A stretch of 64,000 bases of DNA, taken from contig CM046451.1 of the NCBI GenBank assembly GCA_025506515.1, forward strand, positions 74,420,599-74,484,598. The letters are read 5' to 3'. A program made the translations under genes and the position numbers. Shown one piece after another: positions 10,906-22,030 of the stretch. The stretch comes from Flaveria trinervia. Its lineage: Eukaryota > Streptophyta > Magnoliopsida > Asterales > Asteraceae. The notes beneath the pieces are model-generated. The model had not been told where the DNA came from. It saw only the letters and a program-made list of their open reading frames with translations, and did not search any database. Numbering within the stretch: position 1 is the stretch's first letter; every line of letters begins with the position of its first letter.

Positions 10906-12113
10906 TTATAGAGATTTAGCTTATTAGAAATGGAATGACCTAGACTATAACTAAGTACCCTCACACATGAGTCCTCTCATGTATTTCATATGCTTAGATA
11001 GGATTTTATGTGCCTTATGTGTTTATATTTTATTATGTGATTATATGCCTTTTGTGCTTATGCTTATACCTTGAATCTTATCAATGCACACACAAACATT
11101 AAATCATATTCTAAGGCATTATATGCCTGAATCAAATGGTTTTCAAAATGATCTTTGACTCGTTATTTGTGATTTTCAAGTCTCGTCAAAGTTTGTGTCC
11201 TACAACTTGAAACATGTAATGCTAGAAGAGCGTGATACCTGTATCTCGAGGTGTTCTGTCTAGGCAAGGTATTCATATAAATCCAAATCAACCGATGGGT
11301 CCGTTTACATTACCTAGGAACCCTTCGGGTGAGTGTCCGCTTATAGGTACGCATGTCTTCAATAAGGTTGTAGTTGACCTAATACTTTGATAAGTCAACG
11401 TAATGCTTTGGTTTGTAACCAAACGTTACACTCGAAAAACCTTGTTATTTTAAATCGCCTTATCTTTGATCTTGTCTTTTTGAATCTTAAAAATCATTAC
11501 CCAATTCTCGTAAAGACTTTTAATAATCTTTCCCAATGCCTTCCCCTCAAAACCGCACTTATCCTGAAAACCTATAACAATGATGCTCTCCTTCTAAATT
11601 AAATATTTAGTCTTAACAAAAACGATTCTCGTATCAACATTAAACTAATGGATCTTTCAAAACCTCAACGAAATAGTAAACAAGAATTGATCATCTAAGA
11701 ACCTTGTTAAATTTATTTGCTTGAGAAGCTCTTATGAAATTTATAACCCATCCAAAAATATCTTGAACTTATTTCTCATGTTCGTTAAGTCGAGTTACGT
11801 ATCGATGAAAAACATGGTGTTGTATTCGTGATAAAACCTTCCTAATCGTCTTGAACCATCTGGAATACAAAAGTTTATCAATTAAAATTCTAAACTAATG
11901 ATCTTGTACCCTTTGCCAAGAAACACATGAAATCATGAATTATGAAATTGAACAAACTTAATCATAGCAAAACATCATAATTAAATTTGTTGAATTTCAA
12001 TGCCTCCAAGTGTTCCCTTGTGAACGTGAAATGAAATCCAAGTCTTCTCGTCTCCTTGAAATTAGCCCTTTGTGATAAAATTTCGAGACGCAATTTCTTA
12101 AAGTAGGGAAGAT
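10906..12113 (+). other. H internal region, no coding capacity
   Basis: About 1.2 kb between the H primer site and the purine-rich stretch AAAGTAGGGAAGAT that abuts the 3' LTR at 12,114. All frames are rich in stops and no gag, protease or pol motif is seen. H is therefore either a deletion derivative or a non-autonomous (LARD-like) element that used enzymes supplied in trans. Confidence 0.75.
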
Positions 12114-13853
12114 TGTAACATCCGCCATTTTTTCAATAAATAACCCAAACCCGATCTCATTTTGAGCTTCCATTATTAATTACTTAATAAATGGATCAAA
12201 TACATTAAATATGTAAACAACTTATTGATTGATAAATAATTCTTTTTTCATAAAATTATAAAGTTTATTAATCATGTTACAACAAATAACCAAATGGAAA
12301 AGACTTTTTCAAACTTATAAAGTTATAAAATGAATTTTAATAAACTTATAAAGTTTTATTAGTAATTATGAATTTTAAATACTAAAAATAAATAATCAAA
12401 TTACAAAGATTACAAGTTTTATAAAAGTTATAAAGATTAACAAATAAATAATTTGATTGATTATTCAAATTGGTTTTATAAAATCTATAAATATTTTATA
12501 AAAAAGTTGTTAAAATTAGAGTCTTCAAGAATTTAAATTTTAAATTATAATTATTATTTTATTTATTTAAATTATTTAATTTTATATTTATTTCAAATTC
12601 TAATCGTAACCCCCTTCTAAATGACTTATAAATCACCATTAACATCATTCATAACCTCCTCCTAACCTCAAGTATAAAAGCAAGGCTTAGGGATCACTTT
12701 TCATTTGCTCATTCTCTAAAAATCTTACTCTCATATCTTTCTTTCAACCAATGGTTATGATCAATTTGAGAAGTTTTACTTTACAAGAAATTTCAAAATT
12801 CTAAATACTAAGGTAATCTTTTATTGCTTCTATATTATATATTTCAATCATCCTAACATCCAATTGATCTCATGACTTTATGTTCTTACTATTATTCTTT
12901 CTTCCACCAAATATCTTTTTATTTTAATCATTATAACAATCACTACATTCCTAAATTAAGCTAACAACACACTAACATAAACAAAGAATCCCGTTTGCAT
13001 ATGGACGGTTATGCCGCTGCATTTGGCTATTCAACAAGATTATTGTTCTAAATGATGGCTATGCCAAAGTCTTAGAATATTTTTATAACTCAAATGAAGA
13101 CTAATATACAATATATTAATATAATAAAATGTTCTAACCCGTTTCATGCTTTAACGATTTTAAAAGTGCACATAAGTGCCTTACTACAATTCTGGTAGAA
13201 TATAAACTTACTTCAACCGACCATAACTTGATCATAACTAACTAAATTTGAGTAAAATCAGACTCCAATATTAAGTACATTGAATTACCTTTCCAATGAC
13301 ATTTTATACATCTTCAAACTCAATCGGACGACTCAACAATAGCCTTCACAAGATAAGTGTGCATTGCAGCACCTTCTGTCTTGTGCTGCTTGTTTGACCT
13401 ATTTAAAGATCTTTTCATAAAATTATTTCTCAATGAAAGTTTTCCGGGAGACTTTGAACTAGTCAAGTATATTTTTTTTAATTTTATAAAACCGTTTTAT
13501 ATTTTAAAACCTGTTCAAACACATACCAAGCATTCTGTTCCGAATCTAAAATTGATGCAATAATCCTTTCTCAATCTACCTTTCGCGTTTTAGCATTCTC
13601 TAAACGTCCTAACATCTTGTAATGAACTCCAACCTCAAGTTAATGTTTTTTTTTCATTTTGGACATCACATTTGACTCTTGACATCTAAGCTTTCTTATG
13701 TACTCTACAACCATCACTATACTTGTGAGTTTTCCATGTGAGTTCTGCATGCCCCCTTTTTTACTTTATTTCACACATTTCGGGTGAAACATGTTAACTT
13801 GATAAACTTACACTTGTAAACATATTAATACTTGTAAATGCACATTCAATTTT
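12114..13853 (+). repeat. H 3' LTR, proximal part
   Basis: Starts TGTAACATCCGCC right after the H polypurine stretch and duplicates 6,547-8,280 with few differences. It is interrupted at about 13,853 by the 3' LTR end of E2. The distal part resumes at 27,970. Confidence 0.87.
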
Positions 13854-14563
13854 TTGAACAAAATACCTGGAGATTAGCGTGTAAACCAGATCAAATAGTG
13901 CGGAATCCTATTTGATTGGCGATCCAATCAGTGAGAACACACGAAGAATCAATCAAAAATTGAAACTAACGTTAGAAATCGATTGGGAATCAATCTAATG
14001 TGTTCTATGAACTTGGAGAATGAATTGGGAGGCTTCTGGATGGCTAGGGTACGTCTGGAATTGTAATTAATCAAAAGCTCTTATTTTTCTCGAATTGGTT
14101 TGTATTTATAGGTTGGTATTATTCAATCGTGCGACTGAAACATTAGTATGGTTTAGTCGTGCGATTGAACCATACGGTTGATTCATCCGCACGACTGAGT
14201 GTTCAGTCGTGCGACTGAGCCAATCTTATGTGTCAATCATACGACTAATCCAGTCTCCCGGTTCAGTCGTGCGACTGAGTCATTCGTATGAAGTTATTCA
14301 TGCTTATGGTTCATTCGCATGGGCCATTCGCATGAGAACTTCATTATAAGTTTGAATGTATTAATTAATAAACATTATGTGTAACAATTCAAACAACCAC
14401 AAACCTAATTAACCAATTTAATATCAACTCATCAATGAAATATTAGTCATTACAAATCACAAACAACCAATATCATTTCATTATCATATCAAATTACACC
14501 AGAATCAGATAAACAAGATCTATTACATTCATATCATGATCTAGGGACATACATGTATCAACA
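13854..14563 (-). repeat. E2 3' LTR
   Basis: Matches the E2 5' LTR (27,237-27,969) from TTTGAAC onward and ends in ACATGTATCAACA at 14,563. About 20 bp of the expected TGTTACGACCTGG terminus are absent at the junction with H. It includes the palindrome array at about 14,123-14,340 and a TATA motif near 14,105. Differences from the 5' LTR are mainly C/T and G/A, for example GCGTGTAAACC against GCGCGTAAACC. Confidence 0.9.
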
Positions 14564-14576
14564 AACTCCCCCTTGG
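14564..14576 (-). promoter_or_regulatory. E2 polypurine tract
   Basis: Minus-strand CCAAGGGGGAGTT directly abuts the TGTTGATAC start of the 3' LTR. It is the primer for plus-strand DNA synthesis. The same tract precedes the E5 LTR (39,428-39,439), and a similar one precedes the E4 LTR (58,597-58,610). Confidence 0.88.
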
Positions 14577-14588
14577 ACCTAGATCTCT

Positions 14589-15815
14589 CTAATCTCTTGT
14601 TTTCTGCATAACCTCCTTGTATTTCTTGTACTTCTCCTCTTTTGTGACTCCCGTGTGAATCTCAAACACGAAGCAGAGTCGTATAACGTTCTGGAACTGG
14701 AGGGCTTGTACAATATCTTGCGTATCATAGAACAGTGGCCACTTGTATTGCATATAGACATCACTTTCCGACAAGTTTGTAAGCCACATCGGTTCGAATA
14801 CCCTGATAGTACCCATTTGTCCCTCTTTGCTTAAGACTATGACCGCTTCAGCTGTTATCCAATCATAGTACCACCACTTAAAATGTGGAGTGAAATCCTG
14901 TGGCATTTCCCTGAGTGGGATTCTTGACATTGTGCGCGGAGGATTCCACTTCAACACTATCTTAGGCTTGCCAGTAATGGCATCAACCTCAGACCTTCTG
15001 ATATACCTAGTAGGCTGTTGGGGTCTGAAGTTAACCCATCTAGTGTGGTACTCCTTCTTTAGGGCAGCCTCAAACCAGCCTAACATCTTCCTTGGGTCAG
15101 CATACAAAAGCTTTAGTTTGGCCAGCTGGTTGAGCTTAAAACCTGGTAGAGTCTTCAGATCATGTGGGAATCTGAAGTACTCTATGCCCTGTTCTCTCTT
15201 AACTGCATACGCAGTGAGATCTTCAAAGTACGCCCATGCTATGATCCTTCCTAACACCTTGTGATGTTTCTTTACTCTATAGAGTTTGTAGTAGGAATCC
15301 TTCTTTGGTGCAGTACGTTGGACTCTAACTTCTTCAAAACATGCGGCCCACTCAGCCTTTCGAATGTCGACATCATCATTTGAGGCTTGGGCTGTGTCTT
15401 CTGCTTTCTCTGTTTCTTGCTCCATATAGTTCAACATCTCAATAGTATCGCTGACAAGGGATTCACCCAGATTGGGGACCACATTACCCTTATTGTCAGC
15501 GTACTGAGGGTACTCCTCGGCAGGGACATCTTCGATCTCTACATCATCAACATCGTTGAGCTCTTCGTTACTTGTTGAATCGCATGTCGGAGCATCTTTT
15601 ACTATCTCATCTGGATTTAGCTCGAAAAGCTCTGCGAGTTGCTCATTTGATAGGTCATGAATTATTTCCCCTTCTTTAGGGGTATAATTCACTGACCTCC
15701 TGACAATCCCTTGCAGATCAAGAATCATTGTTAGCTGAGACTTAACCTGCTGAAGGGGAGCAATATCAAACTCATCTCTTTGGTAATTTTGATCTGTTTG
15801 ATTTAAACATTCCAC
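14589..15815 (-). CDS. E2 post-pol ORF A, 408 aa, conserved unknown protein
   Basis: Intact reading frame of 408 codons from ATG (15,815) to a stop a few bases before the polypurine tract. The N-terminal third holds LQQVKSQLTMILDLQGIVRRS, then an acidic stretch (residues about 90-150), then KAEWAACFEEV, a basic YKLYRVKKHHK segment, and a Trp/Tyr-rich C-terminal half (FKWWYYDWITAEAVIVL, YKWPLFYDTQDIVQALQF). No zinc finger, signal peptide or membrane segment is seen. E5 carries a homologue (35,789-36,673 plus 39,200-39,400) with mostly synonymous differences. It sits where Sireviruses carry an env-like ORF, but nothing in it looks like an envelope protein. I do not recognise a known domain. Confidence 0.75.
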   Translation of the reverse strand: MECLNQTDQNYQRDEFDIAPLQQVKSQLTMILDLQGIVRRSVNYTPKEGEIIHDLSNEQLAELFELNPDEIVKDAPTCDSTSNEELNDVDDVEIEDVPAEEYPQYADNKGNVVPNLGESLVSDTIEMLNYMEQETEKAEDTAQASNDDVDIRKAEWAACFEEVRVQRTAPKKDSYYKLYRVKKHHKVLGRIIAWAYFEDLTAYAVKREQGIEYFRFPHDLKTLPGFKLNQLAKLKLLYADPRKMLGWFEAALKKEYHTRWVNFRPQQPTRYIRRSEVDAITGKPKIVLKWNPPRTMSRIPLREMPQDFTPHFKWWYYDWITAEAVIVLSKEGQMGTIRVFEPMWLTNLSESDVYMQYKWPLFYDTQDIVQALQFQNVIRLCFVFEIHTGVTKEEKYKKYKEVMQKTRD

Positions 15816-15950
15816 ACATAAATCATTAGTAATTAATCAAACAGAAATGCATTAAAGTAATATAAACATTAAATACATTGTGTTCAATACAGGATTCAAA
15901 TACAAAAGAAGATAAATACATAAACATCTAGTCTTTACTTTTATCTTGTA

Positions 15951-16940
15951 TCATTGTTTCATCACTTGGAGGAGCAGGGGTAGAAGCTGATTGATCTTGT
16001 CTGTTCTTTGTCCTTTTCTCTTGACCTGTAGCAGGGCCGATGCAGGTGCATCCCCTCCTTCTGCTTCTTCATCATCGTCCTTCTCCTCTGTCCTATCTAT
16101 TTCTGTATCTTCATACTCCTCAGTATCACTCTCATCATCCTCATCATTATCTTCATCATCATCATCTCTGTCTCCTTCCCTGATCTTCAATGGCTCCTCC
16201 ATAGATCCTTTTAGTTTTAACAGGATAATCTTCCTTGCCTTCTCCAGCTCTCTATTTTCTTGCTTGATGTGACACTTTGAGCTTGGAGTTGGTCCATCTT
16301 GGTGCTCTGAGCAGCCATCTGCTGGGCCTGCTCCTCTATAACTCGAGCCTGCTCTGCAATTTGGTGTGACGTGGTGGTGGATCTGAGCTGCCTTTTCCTC
16401 ATCAGCAGCCAGTAAGCGCATCACCATTCTGTTAAGCGTTGACAACTGTTTCTCTACCCCGATTGGAGGTAGAGGAGATCTATAAGTATGTGAGGGATGG
16501 GCTGAGGGTATTGATTGGTGTGACGTGGTGGTGGAGGTGGCTGTAGTGAAGATAGGTCTGTATAATGGTGGAGGTGATGTGGGAGTAAAGGATATGGTGG
16601 TGGAGGGAATCTGTACTGTGGTGGTAGGTATGGTGGTGGCTATGGTAGATGTGGTGGATGTGGTGGATGTGGTGGATGTGGTGGCTGTGGTGGATGTGGT
16701 GGCTGTGCTGGAGGTGGTGGTTGTGGTAGTGAGGAAGGTCACCCAACGTTTCTTCTTCTTCTGGCCATGGGGTTTAGCCATTCTCTTCCTCCTTGTTCCA
16801 GTTGAGGTGGAAGCTCCCCCTACAACCCTGCCTGTGGACCCCGGTGCATAGCTTGGGTCAGTATCAGTATCTCCGGATTCTCTAGGGTGTTCACCAACCA
16901 CCCTTAACCCATGTTCTGTGGGAACAACTTTTCTTCCCAC
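15951..16940 (-). pseudogene. E2 post-pol ORF B, C-terminal half (Thr-rich, coiled coil, acidic tail)
   Basis: Open for 329 codons. It begins RKVVPTEHGLRVVGEHP, then a basic patch (TRRKRMAKPHGQKKKKR), a Thr/Ser low-complexity tract encoded by ACCACNACC repeats (16,560-16,735), a helical segment, and KIILLKLKGSMEEPLKI followed by a long Asp/Glu tail and a basic end. E5 (34,782-35,687) has the same order. Between about 16,270 and 16,400 the coiled-coil coding (IAEQARVIEEQAQQMAAQSTK) lies in another frame, so two compensating frameshifts disrupt this copy. The start at 16,940 is not native; the protein continues upstream. Function unknown. Confidence 0.65.
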
Positions 16941-16968
16941 AGTTCGCGTAAGGGGCTCCTCATCTGAT

Positions 16969-17975
16969 TCATCCTCCTCCTCCCGCCAAGAACAAAATCC
17001 TGATGAAATCCCGCTGACTGGTTACTTCTCCAGCTGTGACGGACACTGGAGGTACAGAATCAGACACAGTGCCTCTGAGTGGAATAGGCATATCGTCTCC
17101 AGCATCCCCACTATCATCATCATCTAAGTCATGAGTGGGTAGAGCTATCTGTTCCACATCAGAGTCACTATCCTCGTGACGCCACTTTCTCTTTGTTGGC
17201 ACCACATAGTCATCCCGGGCAAGATGACCAAACAACCTCCTGACAGGAGGCTTCACTTGCTTTCCCTGTACATTTCATCCTTCCCAGGGTAGTGTCATCC
17301 ATTACCTCCAAGACTACCGCATCCTCCTTTTCCTTCGGCAGGGAGGGAAGCTTCTGATCTATGATCATCTGCATAAACCTCGGGTACATACAGAAGGCTT
17401 CCTTCCCTTTCCCCTCGATGTTCTCCACCAGATAGGTGAAGATCATCTTGGAGAAGCTGAACGGATGGTTCAGCACCAACGCAACGTATGCACTGCATCT
17501 GGTCAGACAGCTCATCAAAACCACCTTTTCTGGAAGCCATGCACTTGAGCAACACGTGTGCAAGATATTTAAACTGGGGACAGAGGTTACTCTTGTTGAG
17601 TACCCCAGAATTGATGTCCCCAGATATTTGGCTCTAAGAAAGCATCCTCTGACTGTGAGGGGGTGTAATCGAGTCGGACATCAGCGTCATCCCCTAATTG
17701 TAGTACGATCCTTAGATCCTCCTCTGAAATAGTAATAGCCTCTCCAAATATGGTACTTCTGATGCAATGAGGCTCAGACGATCTATCAACTGTAGCCCCT
17801 TCCCAGAAAGCTTGTTGAATGGATCGATACGGAGTGCAAGGAGTAGATATGGCATGTGCAATCCTGATCTCAGTAGAAATGTGATTATGCCAGAGAAATC
17901 AGCAGCGTTTCTGGATGTTAAGTCCAGATGAGCACATATATTGTGCTTTGTGCTCATAATCCATCTACTCACCAT
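16969..17975 (-). pseudogene. E2 post-pol ORF B, N-terminal globular domain, frameshifted
   Basis: Read on the minus strand across three frames: TKHNICAHLDLTSRNAADFSGIITFLL (17,950-17,870), then LKCMASRKGGFDELSDQMQC, NHPFSFSKMIFTYLVENIEGKGK and FCMYPRFMQMIIDQKLPSLP, then GRM and PPVRRLFGHLARDDYV with an acidic stretch. The same order occurs in E4 (LDSSRDAGFSEIIYFL, VLRCLSNKFGGWDQ, IFMYPRFIH at 54,470-55,031). Homologues are widespread, as I remember, in post-pol ORFs of Asteraceae Sirevirus-like elements. At least two frameshifts break this copy. No envelope-like membrane anchor is visible. Confidence 0.7.
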
Positions 17976-18053
17976 CTGTTACACAAAGATAGTGAACATT
18001 AGTACCATTGACTAAGAAAGTCATGAAATCCTTAAGCTTGAAGAAAATCTTTT

Positions 18054-18330
18054 GTCATGCGATTGACATTGTGCGACTGAGTTCAGGCGTTCGAATGAAA
18101 TAGTGTGAAAGGGGTTCAGTCGTGCGATTGAACCGTACGAATGGGACTCAGTCGTGCGACTGATCCCATATGTACCTCTGGGTGTGCGACTGGGCTCCTA
18201 CGTATATACCCTCATGCGGTTACACCAGTCGTGCGACTGAACTTCATACGCATGGTTCAGTCATGCGTTTAAGCAGTTTGAGCCCTTCAGTCGTGCGACT
18301 GAAGTTCATCACGCTGTCCATTCGCATGAA
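18054..18330. repeat. Palindrome array 1 in E2 post-pol region
   Basis: Copies of CAGTCGTGCGACTG and its half-sites (for example 18,118, 18,150, 18,224, 18,289), the same motif as in the E-family LTRs. The array is located within the span that could be an intron of ORF B (see 17,978-18,563). Confidence 0.8.
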
Positions 18331-18639
18331 GTACTGACTGTTCAATTCAAAATACTTTTTCACAATTTTGAGTTTTAGACATCGTTATCTGGTTCATTTG
18401 ACTCGCAATTCATTCTTAAACCACCTAACATCGTTACTTTCGTTTGCTTGAGTCATTTAGGTAGGTTATTTAGTCACTTAAGTCTCGGTTACTTTGCGAG
18501 TCTAAATGTACCGTGTTTTTCATCAAATTTAAAGTTATGGGAGTGCATGTATACAGTAAATTACCTGTAGAGTCGATGTAGATGGCAGTAATCAAGAAAC
18601 AGGGGGTTTTGCGATCAATTGAAATTTTTGCAGAGTTGG

Positions 18640-18990
18640 GTTAATTCGTGCGATTCAGGGTGTTTGAAGGTGGTGAGTCTCTGCCACCGACTCCCCTTCT
18701 ATTTATATTAACCCTAGATTCAATCGTGCGACTGAGCTCATACGCACCTTTCAGTCGTGCGAGTGGGACTCAGTCGTGCGATTGGTTCAATCGTCCTTCT
18801 TCAGTCGTCCGACTGAATCTCAGTCGTGCGACTGACTCACTCATTCTCCCTTAATCATCCGACTGGGCCCTCGTATGGCCATTCGGTTGAATAGTCCATA
18901 TTCATGGTCCATTCGTACGAATAGCTTCCATTCGTATGATTGTCCATACGGATGGTCTATTCGTGCGAATAGGTCATATTTATTAACTTT
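18640..18990 (-). promoter_or_regulatory. LTR-like palindrome array plus TATA motif upstream of ORF B
   Basis: Dense CAGTCGTGCGACTG-type repeats (18,716-18,985) are followed on the minus strand by AATATAAATAGAA (TATA-like, 18,697-18,709). The order array-then-TATA is that of the LTR promoter (array 27,518-27,738, TATA 27,500-27,508). Sequence outside the motifs does not match the LTR, so it is not simply an inserted LTR. A role as an internal promoter for the post-pol ORFs is inference. Confidence 0.5.
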
Positions 18991-20559
18991 TCTGCCAATT
19001 TGAATATTTAACTTTTAAAATCCCTTTAATTGCAGAAATTTACGTTATGAGCAGATGATCATCTTAGACATGATCGTTTTGACTTGAAAACCTTTTTATC
19101 ACCTCAGACGTGACTGATTTAACTTTTAACACATATGTGGTCATCTCAGACATGACCCTGTTAGTGAGTTGATCCCTTACTAATTTTCCTGATGTAATCC
19201 GACAAACAAACAAACTAAAACGACTGACTAAATTAGACAATTAAACTAAAAAATAAAAATTGTTTTTGCTTTTTGTGAGAGATAAGTCCTGAGATGGAAA
19301 TCTACTAGATTTGGTTCCGGAATAGACAGCTTTAACTTAGATTGACCATACCTGGACCAATTCCATTTTGGAATCATATAGGCATTTCAAATCAGTTTGG
19401 ACTTGTTATCAAAATCTTTTGATGCTCAATTCTTGGTGTTCATCTAGAGTCATTGCAACTTTAGGAAATCATACTGAAGCTCTTAGATTACCACATTGAA
19501 TCAAACTTTCAAGAATTGCAGTCACAATGATTGTCAATATGTTTGTCCACTTAAATCCATACACAGACTTTGACCCAAACTGGTGTGATTGTTTTAGGTT
19601 TAATTATTTCAACTAACATTTGTGGATCCCAAATATATGGTAAGCAACATTCCTCAGGAGCTTTTGAGCGGTTAAGGTATATTACAAGGAGAGACTATTC
19701 TTAGAGCTTTCAAAGAGAAGCCAGTCCTCAGGTCATGCCATCACAACAGCAGAGAGGCGGCAAACAACAATGAATTCTAGAATATCTAGGTTATGCTTAT
19801 CCTCAGGTCAGTGCCATCGCACAGCAGAGAGGCACACAACCTATCTCCTTGTTAGAGCAGCTTAATTTTATGTTGCACCAAATGCACCAATAACATAAGT
19901 CATTAGCTTGATAGCATTTTTATTTCATTTTTTCGTGCTTTGCTCTATTTATGGTCATCCGCACATATTGTGGCGTTTACATGCTCATTACCCCTTATTG
20001 GAATATAGTGATTGTGTTAACCAGTGACAAGATGGGAGCCCACAGTCAGTTGAACCACTTAGTTTGATCTTGAGATCACCAGTCAGGTCTAATCATCTAT
20101 TGTGTTGAATCTACCGACATATCAATTGTGGTCTAGCAACCTCTAGGTCTACTCTCATTGTGTTACCTTAAGAGTTACCAGTTTTTCTATCATCTTCCCT
20201 TTTATATTGCTTAGACAACACAGACTTATACTTTGAATTTTTGCACTTTTTCTAAATTAAAATTCAAGGTCCCTCTTGATTTGTTCCTGTGTACTATCAT
20301 ATTCCAAAGGGTTTGAATCGGTATCACAGATACGATCTACCTTATATCAGCTTTCCACTCCTTCTACCTCTTTTTTTATGTTAACTTGCTGACTTATTCT
20401 CCCCCTAAAATGCTAGATCATAACTGGTTTAATTATTTTAGTTTTAATAACCAGCAAATAACATGAGTTTAAATTAAACAGACTAAAATAAACCAATAAA
20501 ATAAAAGGAAAAAAAATTAACTAACCTACATCGGACTACACATGATCATCATGAGGAAT

Positions 20560-21050
20560 AACATCACTTTTCTTTTAACGCCGTTGACCTCTAGCAAATA
20601 TTGAAAACGTGGTTTATCAAAGGCTTTAGTGTAGAGGTCAGCGCGTTGAAAATCAGTATTAATTTTTATCACATCAATTAAGTTCTTTCAAAACAGTCTC
20701 TTATGAAATGGTATTTAATACCGATATGTTTGGTCTTAGGATGTTGGACCGGATTTTAGTTACTGCGCAATTGCAGCAGAGTTATCAACACAAATAGGAG
20801 TAGAGGAGAACTTTAGACCGTAATCCCGCATTTGCTGTTGAATCCAGACGATTTGTGAACAGCAACTTGCAGCAGCAACATATTCAGCTTCACAGATGGA
20901 CAATGCAACGATGTTTTTTTCTTACACTGCCAAATCACTAGTCTTCTCCCCAAGAATTGACACCCTGCGGATGTGACTTGTAGTTCATCTTGCGCCTCCG
21001 TAATCCGAGTCACTATACGCCGTGAGCTCAAAATCATCATCATGAGGATA
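20560..21050 (-). pseudogene. E2 RNase H, frameshifted
   Basis: Degrades the RNA of the RNA/DNA hybrid during reverse transcription. The minus strand shows ELTAYSDSDYGG (first catalytic Asp), CEAEYVAAASCCSQIVWIQQQMRDYGL (catalytic Glu), DNSAAIA and ADLYTKAFDKPRFQYL near the C-terminus (20,640-20,580). Frameshifts and stops separate these blocks. It follows RT without a gap, as in all copia elements. Confidence 0.85.
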
Positions 21051-22030
21051 CCACAACCCAAGTGTGGGTGTACCCTTTAGATAGCGAAAAATCCTTTTGA
21101 CCCCGATCAGATGATTGACCTTAGTTTTAGCCTGATATCTAGAACATAAACATGTAGCATACATGATATCAGGATTTGAGGCAGTGAGATACATGAGGGA
21201 TCCAATCTTTCCTCGGTACATCGTGGCATCTACAAGATCCTCCATTTTCATCAGGTGCTATGTCGTGATTCGTAGCAAGTGGAGTACCAGCAGCAGATGC
21301 ATTCTCCATGTCAAAGCGATTGAGAATGTCTCCTACGTACTTGGTCTGATGTAGAAAGATCCCATTTGGTGTTTGATCCACCTGTAGCCCGAGAAAGACC
21401 TTCTCTCCCCATAGCACTCATCTCAAACTCTTTCTTCATAACTGCTTCAAACTCTTTGCATAACTCTTCGTTCTTTGAACCAAAAATTATGTCATCAACA
21501 TAGATCTGTACGAGCAGTAGGTCGCCATCTTTCTCTTTAATGAACAGCGTGCAGTCAATTACTCCCCTGCGAAAGCCGTGTTTCACAAGATGAGTAGAGA
21601 GTTCTCATACCAAGCTCTTGGAGCTTGATGAAGCCCGTATAAAGCCTTGTCGAGCTTGAAGACTCTATCTCGATGATACGGATCTTCAAATCCTCGGGTT
21701 GACTTACATAGACTGTTTCTCTGATTTCCCCGTGAAGGAATGCACTCTTCACATCTAATGGATAGACCTTAATCTTCATGTATGATGCATAGGCAAGGAA
21801 TATACGAATGCTTCCATCCGTGCCACGGGTGCAAACACCTCATTGTAATCAATTCCCTCGACTTGGCGAAAACCCTGAACCACCATCGAGCTTTGATCCT
21901 TCCCTTTGCATTTTAAGACCCATTTGGTGCCAATTACTTTAGCACCTTTAGGTCTATCAACCAGAGTCCATACACCTAACTTCTTGAACTGAAGAAGTTC
22001 TTCTGCATTGCACTCACCCCGCCTCATCAT
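20985..22030 (-). pseudogene. E2 reverse transcriptase, frameshifted
   Basis: Copies element RNA into DNA. Motifs in order on the minus strand: GAKVIGTKWVLKCK, VVQGFRQVEGIDYNEVFAPVARMEA, VYPLDVKSAFLHGEI, the catalytic YVDD at 21,491-21,502 in LLVQIYVDDIIFGSKN, EFEMSAMG, GIFLHQTKYVGDIL and GTPTLGLWYPHDDD. Catalytic residues are intact, but at least four frameshifts make the gene non-functional. Confidence 0.9.

Larger units (their letters stand above)
17976..20559 (-). other. E2 post-pol non-coding region
   Basis: About 2.6 kb between the RNase H end and ORF B with no sustained reading frame. It includes two palindrome arrays (18,054-18,330 and 18,640-18,990), a TATA-like motif at 18,699-18,708 and a CTACAG/GTAATTTACTG splice-donor-like site near 18,563. 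The rest (19,000-20,560) is AT-rich with nothing recognisable. Confidence 0.7.

Noticed and set aside
16525..16851. Plus-strand Val/Asp-rich ORF of 108 codons, and the Ser-rich one at 15,991-16,272
   Set aside because: Antisense shadows of the Thr-rich and Asp/Glu-rich tracts of ORF B.
14589..17975. True retroviral-type envelope gene
   Set aside because: No signal peptide, cleavage site, fusion peptide or membrane anchor visible in ORF A or B; only the position matches.
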